DNA from: Myxococcales bacterium
GTDB taxonomy: Bacteria > Myxococcota_A > Polyangia > Polyangiales > Houyiibacteriaceae
NCBI GenBank assembly: GCA_013002645.1
Contig: JABDJF010000212.1
Span: 1 to 11,561 of the forward strand
Length of the DNA: 11,561 bases
Direction of reading: 5' to 3'
The translations under genes and the position numbers were made by a program. The notes under the pieces are model-generated. The model ran no database searches. It saw only the letters and a list, made by a program, of their open reading frames with translations, and had not been told where the DNA came from. This document shows positions 1-5,940 of this stretch, piece after piece (the stretch's first letter is position 1; each line of letters opens with the position of its first letter).

Positions 1-30
1 CCCCCATTCATTGCTAAGCCAAAACAGACT

Positions 31-699
31 ATGCGTCCGGAGCTCGCTGCGCTCATCGACCACACGCTTTTGCGACCGGACGCCGTTCGTTCGGATTTCG
101 TTCGCCTGTGCGATGAGGCTGCTCACCACGGGTTTGCAACCGTCTGTGTCAATTCGACCCACGTGGCGCTTTGTACCTCACTGCTGGCGGACTGCCAGGT
201 CCCCATTGCCGCGACCGTCGGGTTCCCCCTTGGGGCGAGCAGCCCGGCCGCAAAGGCCGCCGAAGCCGCCCGGGCCCTGGGGGATGGCGCTACCGAAATC
301 GACATGGTTTGCCCGATCTTCGCCCTCAAAGAAGGCATGTTGGGGCCCTTCGTGGACGAGATTCGGAAGGTGGTCGATGCCGCCGACGGCGCCGCCGTCA
401 AAGTCATCCTCGAAACCTGCCTGCTCAGCGACGACGAGAAGCGGAGAGGCGCCCAGTGGACCCGCGAAGCGGGGGCGGCATTCGTCAAGACTTCGACGGG
501 ATTCGGAGCGGGAGGCGCCACCGAGGCCGACGTGAGGCTGCTGCGCGGAGAGGTCGGACCCAACTTCGGCGTGAAGGCATCGGGCGGAATTCGCGACGCC
601 GAAACCGCCGACAGGATGATCGCGGCGGGCGCGAATCGGCTCGGAACGAGCGCAGGCGTCGCGATCGTGACAGAATCGGGCAAAGGAGACAGGGGATAG
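31..699 (+). CDS. deoC: Deoxyribose-phosphate aldolase (DeoC)
   Basis: Cytoplasmic class I aldolase that reversibly splits 2-deoxyribose 5-phosphate into glyceraldehyde 3-phosphate and acetaldehyde, feeding deoxynucleoside carbon into central metabolism. The 222-residue protein has the usual length of the short bacterial DeoC form. Visible family landmarks are IDHTLLRPDA at residues 9-18, GFPLGAS at 64-70, EIDMV at 89-93 (D91 matching the catalytic Asp), FVKTSTGFG at 151-159 (K153, the Schiff-base lysine) and VKASGGIRD at 181-189 (K182, the second active-site lysine). All catalytic residues are present, so it should be active. The ATG at 31 gives the normal N-terminus; no strong Shine-Dalgarno is visible in the 30 bases available upstream. 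The next gene starts 4 bases after the stop, suggesting co-transcription. No other deoxynucleoside-catabolism gene (deoA, deoB, deoD) is in the window. Confidence 0.96.
   Translation: MRPELAALIDHTLLRPDAVRSDFVRLCDEAAHHGFATVCVNSTHVALCTSLLADCQVPIAATVGFPLGASSPAAKAAEAARALGDGATEIDMVCPIFALKEGMLGPFVDEIRKVVDAADGAAVKVILETCLLSDDEKRRGAQWTREAGAAFVKTSTGFGAGGATEADVRLLRGEVGPNFGVKASGGIRDAETADRMIAAGANRLGTSAGVAIVTESGKGDRG
691..695 (+). promoter_or_regulatory. Ribosome binding site for the thioredoxin-rhodanese gene
   Basis: AGGGG lies 8 bases before the ATG at 704, inside the last codons of deoC. A second purine-rich stretch, AAAGGAG, lies at 682-688 but is too far away (15 bases) to be the main site. It supports the ATG at 704. 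Confidence 0.5.
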
Positions 700-703
700 T
701 GAA

Positions 704-1342
704 ATGGCAGTTCAGGCGGTCACAGACGCAACATTTGAAGCCGAGGTTCTTCGGTCGGAGCTCCCGGTGCTCGTGGATCTCTATGCGGACTGGTGTCAGC
801 CGTGCAAGCAGGTCGCACCGATCGTCGCGCAGGTCGCAGACGAGCTCGCTGGAAAGATCAAGGTCGTCAATGTCGACGTCGACAGCAATCCCATGGTCGC
901 TCAGACTTTCCGCGCGCAGTCGATCCCGATGCTGCTCGTCATCGCCCAGGGCCGGGTCGCACAGCAGCACGTGGGCGTGCTCGACAAGGCCGGGCTGCTC
1001 CGTCTGCTCGAGCCGGTGATGCCACGGTCGGCAGCCGAGGTTCGTTCCGAAGAGCTGGCGGCGTGGATCGCGCAAGGGAAGGCCGTGCCCGTGGATATTC
1101 GCGATGCGGCCTCCTACGGGCGCTACCGGATTCCCTCGGCGATACACATTCCAGCAAACGAGCTGGCCAGCCGCGTCGAGCAGCTTCAGCCTTTCGACGG
1201 ACGTGTTCGGGTGCTTTACGGCCGCAGCGAAGAAGCCAAGGAGTGGGGAGAAAAGCTGCAGGCCGATGGCGTACAGGTCGGCTTCCTCTCCGGCGGATTT
1301 CTGCATTGGGAAGCCGACGGCCTCGAGGTCGAACGGGGTTGA
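704..1342 (+). CDS. Thioredoxin domain fused to a cysteine-less rhodanese domain
   Basis: A 212-residue soluble protein with two domains. Residues 1-105 are a thioredoxin fold with redox site WCQPC (C31 and C34) and the cis-proline at P75 in SIPML. The site is intact, so disulfide exchange is plausible; Q replaces the usual G of WCGPC. Residues 112-212 are a rhodanese-like domain: VDIRDAASYGRYRIPSAIHIP (130-150, in two parts VDIRDAASYG and RYRIPSAIHIP) is the typical entry motif, and SGGFLHWEADGL (196-207) the typical end. The active-site loop reads LYGRSEE at 171-177 where active enzymes have a Cys before RSG; G173 occupies the Cys position, so sulfurtransferase activity is unlikely. No signal peptide is visible, so it should be cytoplasmic. 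It follows deoC by 4 bases. Its substrate is unknown; the degenerate rhodanese part may serve binding. Confidence 0.92.
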   Translation: MAVQAVTDATFEAEVLRSELPVLVDLYADWCQPCKQVAPIVAQVADELAGKIKVVNVDVDSNPMVAQTFRAQSIPMLLVIAQGRVAQQHVGVLDKAGLLRLLEPVMPRSAAEVRSEELAAWIAQGKAVPVDIRDAASYGRYRIPSAIHIPANELASRVEQLQPFDGRVRVLYGRSEEAKEWGEKLQADGVQVGFLSGGFLHWEADGLEVERG

Positions 1343-1683
1343 AGCGCTCTCTCCAAGTGATCGATGAGAAGGCGGACTCGCCTGTTTGGACGCCCCATCT
1401 GCTGCGCGTCGGAAATCGACTGGTGTCGATCCTCGACACCGAAGATGGGACGCCGAGCCGCCGCTTTGCGGAAATGCTCGTCGAAGGGGGGGCGAGACGG
1501 CTCGAGCAGAACGGCGATGCGAACCTCGATCTTCGCATCGTGATTCGCGGAGCACCGGTCTCGACCGCATCACGTCGTCGTGCGGAGGTGCTGGAGGAAA
1601 CTGCAGATCTGATCCTCGGGGCCGCGCGACCAGCCTTTGCAAGGCTTTTCGCATCGGCTTGTGCCCCTCGGGTGACCGACTAG
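1339..1683 (+). CDS. Small hypothetical protein, translationally coupled
   Basis: I do not recognise this protein. The frame is open from a TTG at 1339 that overlaps the TGA of the previous gene (TTGA), giving 114 residues and ending at TAG 1681-1683. An alternative start is GTG at 1357 (108 residues). Neither has a clear Shine-Dalgarno at ideal spacing; GGGG directly abuts the TTG, and coupling to the upstream gene is the more likely mechanism. The predicted protein is soluble, with no signal peptide or membrane segment. It has a predicted beta-like stretch LLRVGNRLVSILD (21-33), a charged middle, LDLRIVIRG (63-71) and an alpha-helical, alanine-rich end. Codon choice resembles that of neighbouring genes for most of its length, which favours a real gene, but it could be a chance frame running out of the 3' end of the operon. 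Confidence 0.5.
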   Translation: MKRSLQVIDEKADSPVWTPHLLRVGNRLVSILDTEDGTPSRRFAEMLVEGGARRLEQNGDANLDLRIVIRGAPVSTASRRRAEVLEETADLILGAARPAFARLFASACAPRVTD

Positions 1684-1712
1684 GTTGCCGCCGGTCCTTT
1701 GCGCCCAACGTT

Positions 1713-1754
1713 CGGTCGGAATCCCACCCAGATTTGGGTTGGCGAAGCCGACCG
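1713..1754. terminator. Nested inverted repeat between convergent genes (possible bidirectional terminator)
   Basis: CGGTCGG at 1713-1719 pairs with CCGACCG at 1748-1754. Inside it, ACCCA (1726-1730) and TGGGT (1735-1739) form a second stem around a 4-base loop. It sits in the 98-base gap (1684-1781) between the end of a plus-strand gene and the end of minus-strand apbE, the usual place for a bidirectional terminator. No T-tract follows on either strand, so intrinsic termination is not proven. Confidence 0.3.
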
Positions 1755-1781
1755 CGTGTTCGTGCCGATGGACGAGCGAGG

Positions 1782-2933
1782 TTAGGGCTTGCAGTTGGGA
1801 AGCCTGCCGTCGACCAGATCCACATTCATCCGAATGCGCTTCTTGGCCTTCGGGCTCATGTAGACCTTGCAGTCGGCGCCAACGATGACCGCTTCGGCGG
1901 GGTACGCGATTCGCCTGAGCATCTTGAGAGCCTTTTCCGGACCCAGCACGAACGCTGCGGTGCTCAGGGCGTCGGCATAGATGCCTTCCGACGTCATGAC
2001 CGTCACGGATAGAGATTTGTCCCCGGGGAGGCCGGTCTTGGTGTCGATGATGTGGTGCCAGCGTTTGCCCGCGCCATCGAACACGGCATTCTCGTAGTCC
2101 CCGGAGGTCGAAAAGGAGGCCCCGGTCGACTCCAGTGCCGCAAAATAGCTGCCCGTGTCACGCGGGTGTTGGATGCCTACACGCCAGGGCCTGCCGTCGC
2201 GCTTGCCGTGCACCTGCACCTGGCCGCCTCCAAAGATCATGTAGTTGTCGATGCCAGCGTCTCGAAGGATCGCACCGGCATGATCGAGCGCGTAGCCTTT
2301 CGCGATTCCGCCCGTCCCGATGGCCATCCCGCGCTTCTTCAAGAACACCGTCTGGTACTTCTTGCTGACGCGAATGTTCTTGTAGTCGATGAGCGCGGTG
2401 CGGGTTCTGATCTCCTCGGAAGTCGGGATTTTGATCGAGTCCGGGCGAAAATCATACAGGCCCCAAAGCGCCGCCCAGGATAGATCGAACGCGCCGCGCG
2501 ACCAGCTCGACACGTCCATGCCTGCGTCGACGACACGTAGGGTGTCCGGCCCAACCTTGACCGATTTCTTTCCGGCGAGCCTGTTCACCTTGGAGACGTC
2601 ACTGTCGTCGCGCCATTCCGACAAGACCGACTCCAATCGTTCGATTTCTTCAAACGCCTGACGGATGACATTCTCCGCGTTCGGCGGCGGAGCGTCGACT
2701 TGGATCTGGAACACGGTGCTCATGAGCGGACGTGTTCGCGAAAGCACTGCGGGCGCGCCGCTCGAAGCCAAACCCGGCAGGATTGGATCGCTGGTCGCGC
2801 CGTTTCCTTCGCAACCGAATCCAATCGCAAGCAGCGCGACCGCGGCGTAAGCGCGAGCTGGGCCCTTCGACACTGCGGCACTTTCGTCGCGAACGGTGTC
2901 TAGGTCAACCCGGCTTGCGCTTTGACCCATCAT
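1782..2933 (-). CDS. apbE: FAD:protein FMN transferase (ApbE family), probable lipoprotein
   Basis: Mg-dependent enzyme that transfers FMN from FAD onto a Thr/Ser of target flavoproteins on the outer side of the inner membrane. From the ATG at 2933 the protein has 383 residues. The N-terminus carries a hydrophobic stretch, AYAAVALLAIGFGC, ending at C41 as a possible lipidation site; the lipobox is weak (G at -3). Family landmarks follow: MSTVFQIQV (71-79), DSDVSKVNR (110-118), GAFDLSWAALWGLYDF (147-162), GTGGIAKGYALD (206-217), FGGGQVQVHG (234-243), TSGDYENAVF (276-285), HHIIDTKTGLP (293-303) and YADALSTAAFVLG (319-331), the last holding the metal-binding Asp. All core motifs are present. The start at 2933 has AGGA six bases upstream. 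A GTG at 2873 would give a shorter, more typical lipoprotein signal (VSKGPARAYAAV) and a wider gap to the divergent gene, and codons between the two starts look less GC-rich at position 3. No flavin-acceptor protein is visible nearby. Confidence 0.93.
   Translation of the reverse strand: MMGQSASRVDLDTVRDESAAVSKGPARAYAAVALLAIGFGCEGNGATSDPILPGLASSGAPAVLSRTRPLMSTVFQIQVDAPPPNAENVIRQAFEEIERLESVLSEWRDDSDVSKVNRLAGKKSVKVGPDTLRVVDAGMDVSSWSRGAFDLSWAALWGLYDFRPDSIKIPTSEEIRTRTALIDYKNIRVSKKYQTVFLKKRGMAIGTGGIAKGYALDHAGAILRDAGIDNYMIFGGGQVQVHGKRDGRPWRVGIQHPRDTGSYFAALESTGASFSTSGDYENAVFDGAGKRWHHIIDTKTGLPGDKSLSVTVMTSEGIYADALSTAAFVLGPEKALKMLRRIAYPAEAVIVGADCKVYMSPKAKKRIRMNVDLVDGRLPNCKP
2903..2927. promoter_or_regulatory. 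Inverted TTGACC pair in the divergent start region
   Basis: GGTCAA (2903-2908) and TTGACC (2922-2927) form an inverted repeat with a 13-base centre. Each arm, read outward, equals a near-consensus -35 hexamer (TTGACA-like) pointing towards one of the two divergent genes, so this could be a pair of back-to-back -35 elements or an operator. No convincing -10 element is seen at 16-18 bases from either arm, and part of it lies inside apbE if that gene starts at 2933. Confidence 0.22.
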
Positions 2934-2939
2934 TGGTAG

Positions 2940-2943
2940 TCCT
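2940..2943 (-). promoter_or_regulatory. Ribosome binding site for apbE (ATG at 2933)
   Basis: AGGA on the minus strand ends six bases before the ATG at 2933-2931. It is the main argument for this start over the GTG at 2873, whose nearest purine stretch (GAAAG) is weaker. The site lies only a few bases from the start of the divergent plus-strand gene at 2950. Confidence 0.45.
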
Positions 2944-2949
2944 GTGTTC

Positions 2950-3717
2950 ATGCGGGCCATCTTCGGGGTGCAGTCGGGTCGCCTTCTGTTGGTACTGGCC
3001 TGCCTTTCAGTGTCTCCGGCACCGCGTGCGGCTGCGTTCGGCAACGCGACCGATCTGGAAATTGTATCTCTCGACCTCGGCAAGGGGGTGGCGGGCGCAC
3101 AAAGCGTGACCGAACGACTCGCCTGGGAGGTGCGCAAGCGATCCAGCGTCGAGCCCATCCTCGAGCCAGGACGCGCCAGGCTGGACAAAACGTCTCTGTA
3201 TCGAAGCCCATTCGTGTACTGGCGCGGGAGTGAAGACTTTTCACCGCTGAGCGAAGACGCGATCGAAGGCCTTCGCAAGTACATCCATCGCGGCGGCTTC
3301 ATTTTGATCGACGATGCGACCGCCGGGGGCGAAGCGTTTGATCGCGCCGTGCGTCGCGAGCTGCTGCGTGCGTTTCCGGCCCTTCCGCTGAAGCCGATTT
3401 CCGAGGATCACACGATCTATCGATCCTTCTATCTCCTTAAGAGGCCGACGGGTCGCGTTCAAGGGCCTTCGTTTCTCGAGGGCGTCACGTACGGGGATCG
3501 CATTGCAATCGTGTACTCGCGTCACGACCTTGGCGGGGCACTGCAACGGGACAAGCTAGGCGCATGGAGCCAGGCGGTCGTTCCCGGCGGCGAGCGGCAG
3601 CGCGAGCGCGCGATCAGGCTCGGCGTGAACTTGGTGATGTATGCGCTCTGCACCGACTACAAAGACGACCAGGTGCACGCACCCTTCATCATGCGTCGCC
3701 GTGGCTCGGGTCGCTGA
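2950..3717 (+). CDS. Exported DUF4159 domain protein
   Basis: A 255-residue protein of the DUF4159 family, whose biochemical role is unknown. The N-terminus is a signal peptide: MRAIFGVQSGR, a hydrophobic core LLLVLACLSVS (12-22) and a likely cleavage after RAAA near residue 29. The DUF4159 domain fills the rest: YRSPFVYWRG (84-93), RGGFILIDDA (114-123), HTIYRSFYLL (154-163), YSRHDLGGAL (189-198), PGGERQRERAIRLGVN (212-227), MYALCTDYKDDQVHAPF (230-246) and an IMRRR end. These are the strongly conserved blocks of the family, and the length is normal. It should act in the periplasm. The ATG at 2950 was chosen; a GTG at 2944 would add two residues, and neither has a clear ribosome site. Nine bases separate it from the VWA/GATase-like membrane protein that commonly accompanies this family, so the two probably work together at the envelope. 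Confidence 0.92.
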   Translation: MRAIFGVQSGRLLLVLACLSVSPAPRAAAFGNATDLEIVSLDLGKGVAGAQSVTERLAWEVRKRSSVEPILEPGRARLDKTSLYRSPFVYWRGSEDFSPLSEDAIEGLRKYIHRGGFILIDDATAGGEAFDRAVRRELLRAFPALPLKPISEDHTIYRSFYLLKRPTGRVQGPSFLEGVTYGDRIAIVYSRHDLGGALQRDKLGAWSQAVVPGGERQRERAIRLGVNLVMYALCTDYKDDQVHAPFIMRRRGSGR

Positions 3718-3720
3718 GGT
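3716..3720 (+). promoter_or_regulatory. Ribosome binding site deciding the GTG start at 3727
   Basis: GAGGT overlaps the TGA stop of the DUF4159 gene and lies six bases before the GTG at 3727. The spacing is ideal and supports this GTG as the start of the membrane protein gene, translationally coupled to the gene before it. Confidence 0.6.
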
Positions 3721-3726
3721 TGTCGC

Positions 3727-5937
3727 GTGACGGACTGGCAGTGGCAGCTCGGGGTTTGGGGAGGCAATACGACGGCCTGGGTGCTCGGCCTGACGCTCTT
3801 CGCGCTCTGGCTGGTCGAGCTTCGGTCGATCCGCGGAGAGAGCGACCGGCGGAGAAAATTTGCGCTGGGGGCACTGGGGGCGCTGGGCATCTTGGCGGTT
3901 TACCTGCTCGCTCTTCAGGTCACCTTGGTGCGCGAAACGTTCGAAGACGTCGCCGGAGGCACGGCCATTGTCCTCGACAGTTCTCGAAGCATGACGCTCT
4001 CAGGCAAACAGGGTCCACGGCGCGACGCGGTGAGGGCGCTGATCGGGGACTGGCAAGATGACGACCGCGTTAGTCCGGTCGTCTACGTTTTTGGATCTAG
4101 CGTGCGTGCAGCGGTCTGGGAAGGCCTCGGCGAGCGCTACGAGCCATCCGACGACGAAACACGAATCCGCAACGCGCTCAACTACGTGCTCGGAAAGGGC
4201 GTCGATCGAGAAGTCGGCTCTATCATCCTGATCACCGACGCAGCCGACCCGAGCTTCCGTGAGGAGACGGTTGCCCTCGGCCAGAGTCCGCCCGTGATTC
4301 ACACCGTCGTCGTCGGTGGCGACGATCCGCTCGACGACCAAGCCATCGTATCGCTCCAGGCTGATACGACGGCATACGTCGGCGTTCCGGCGATCATCCG
4401 GGCGGATCTGCGTGCGGTGGGCGACCTGCGAAGTGCGGAGCTTCGCGTGCAACTTTGGCATGAGAGCCGGCTCGAGCAGGAAATGGTCGCGGAGCTCGAC
4501 CAAAACGGTCGCGGCACATTGGCGTTCGAGGTGACTCCCCAGCGGACGGGACGCTCGCTCTATCGCCTTTTGATCCCCGCGGCCTCGACCGACGAGGTGC
4601 CCCAGAACAACGACCGCGCGGCCCTTCTCCGTGTGGGCAGGGAGCGGCTCCGGGCCCTGCTGGTCGCAGGGCGACCGAGTTGGGACGTTCGGTTCCTTCG
4701 TGACTTCTTGAAGCGCGACGGCTCCGTAGACTTGGTGTCGTTCTTCATCCTGCGCGCCGCAGCGGACCTGACGGCCGCCCCAACCGACGAGCTGGCCTTG
4801 ATTCCCTTTCCGACGGACGAGCTCTTCCGCGAGCACCTGGGCAGCTTCGACGTCGTCATCTTTCAGAACTTCGACTACGCGCCCTACGAGATGCAGTCCT
4901 ATTTGCCGCGGATCAAAGAGTACGTACAGCGCGGCGGCTCGTTCTTGATGATCGGTGGTGACCGCTCTTTCGCGGAAGGACGCTACGCGGGCACGGCCAT
5001 CGAACAGATTCTGCCGGTCACGCTTGGCGCGCCGGGCGTGGTCAAGGGAAGCTACCGTGCAAAGGTCAGCAGTGCGCTGGCGCGGCATCCCATCGTTGCC
5101 CTCGGACCGGACCCCGTGCTCACGCGGCAAACTTGGAGAGCGCTTCCGGCTTTGTATGGCGCCAACGTGGTGAGCGGGATCAAAGACGAGGCTCAGGTCT
5201 TGCTCCATCATCCGCGGGCGCGCGTGCAGGGCGGTGCCAGGCTTCCGATCCTCGTGGTTGGCGAAGCGGGCAGGGGGCGCGTCGCGGCGATGACAGCCGA
5301 TGCATCGTGGCGATGGCGCTTCGCCGCAGACGACAGCACCGTCGGTTCAGACGAGTACGAGCTGTTCTGGGATCGGATGATTCGCTGGCTCACCCACGAC
5401 CCGCTGCTCGAGCCGGCAAGAATCTCGACCGACAGGGAACGCTACGGCCTTGGTGGCGAGCTCGTCATCTCCGGAAAGCTTCGCGACGACAACTACCGGC
5501 CGATGGACAACATGCGCGTCGAGCTTCAGTTCCAGCCGGCAGCCGATGAGGAGCCCGTGGCCGTCGTCGAAACCGATGAAGACGGGCTGCTTCGGGCCAC
5601 GGTGCGCGCTCCGGCCGAGCCCGGTGCGTACGAGATCGTCGCCTCAGTCGAGAACGACGACGTTGCGCGCGAGGTGTTTATCGTCGAGCAGAGCGGTGAT
5701 GAGCTTGCAGAGCTCGAAGTCACACCGGCCGAGATCGAGGCGCTGGCGACGAAGACCGGTGGCCGAGTGTTTCTGGGCGTCGAAGACGTGCCGCCTCTAT
5801 CCGACCTCGCCGCAACCACGCGCCGTGCGGCGGGGCTGACCGCGAAGCAGCCTCTTTCCAATCCCTGGTACATCGCGCTGACGGTGCTCTTGCTCGGGGC
5901 CACGTGGGTGCTTCGAAGGCGCTGGGGGCGGCGGTAG
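3727..5937 (+). CDS. VWA and glutamine-amidotransferase-like membrane protein (Bat/DUF4159-associated)
   Basis: A 736-residue inner-membrane protein with a large periplasmic part. Two membrane segments lie at about residues 16-32 and 46-68, a third at about 713-730 followed by a basic tail RRRWGRR. After the second segment comes a von Willebrand A-like domain (about 79-205) with the metal site DSSRS at 84-88, a candidate third ligand T145 in DDETR, and LITDAAD at 168-174 (D171), so metal binding looks possible. A beta-rich region (about 207-300) leads to a class I glutamine-amidotransferase-like fold (about 306-560) marked by LLVAGRPSWDVRFL (311-324), GGSFLMIGGDRSF (403-415) and DASWRWRF (525-532); no amidotransferase Cys is visible, so it is probably non-catalytic. 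A beta-sandwich-like region (about 565-655) precedes the last membrane segment. The GTG start at 3727 has GAGGT at six bases. Such proteins typically sit beside DUF4159, DUF58 and MoxR genes; only DUF4159 is present here. Specific function is unknown. Confidence 0.9.
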   Translation: MTDWQWQLGVWGGNTTAWVLGLTLFALWLVELRSIRGESDRRRKFALGALGALGILAVYLLALQVTLVRETFEDVAGGTAIVLDSSRSMTLSGKQGPRRDAVRALIGDWQDDDRVSPVVYVFGSSVRAAVWEGLGERYEPSDDETRIRNALNYVLGKGVDREVGSIILITDAADPSFREETVALGQSPPVIHTVVVGGDDPLDDQAIVSLQADTTAYVGVPAIIRADLRAVGDLRSAELRVQLWHESRLEQEMVAELDQNGRGTLAFEVTPQRTGRSLYRLLIPAASTDEVPQNNDRAALLRVGRERLRALLVAGRPSWDVRFLRDFLKRDGSVDLVSFFILRAAADLTAAPTDELALIPFPTDELFREHLGSFDVVIFQNFDYAPYEMQSYLPRIKEYVQRGGSFLMIGGDRSFAEGRYAGTAIEQILPVTLGAPGVVKGSYRAKVSSALARHPIVALGPDPVLTRQTWRALPALYGANVVSGIKDEAQVLLHHPRARVQGGARLPILVVGEAGRGRVAAMTADASWRWRFAADDSTVGSDEYELFWDRMIRWLTHDPLLEPARISTDRERYGLGGELVISGKLRDDNYRPMDNMRVELQFQPAADEEPVAVVETDEDGLLRATVRAPAEPGAYEIVASVENDDVAREVFIVEQSGDELAELEVTPAEIEALATKTGGRVFLGVEDVPPLSDLAATTRRAAGLTAKQPLSNPWYIALTVLLLGATWVLRRRWGRR

Positions 5938-5940
5938 ATC

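Noticed and set aside
485..1825. Minus-strand open frame of 446 codons across deoC and the thioredoxin gene
   Set aside because: It is antisense to two genes with intact catalytic motifs, and its translation is Arg/Ser/Pro-rich low-complexity text typical of a GC-rich shadow frame.
2934..3302. N-terminal extension of apbE giving a 506-residue protein
   Set aside because: The extra 123 residues precede the signal sequence, have no family similarity I can see, and run antisense to the well-conserved DUF4159 gene.
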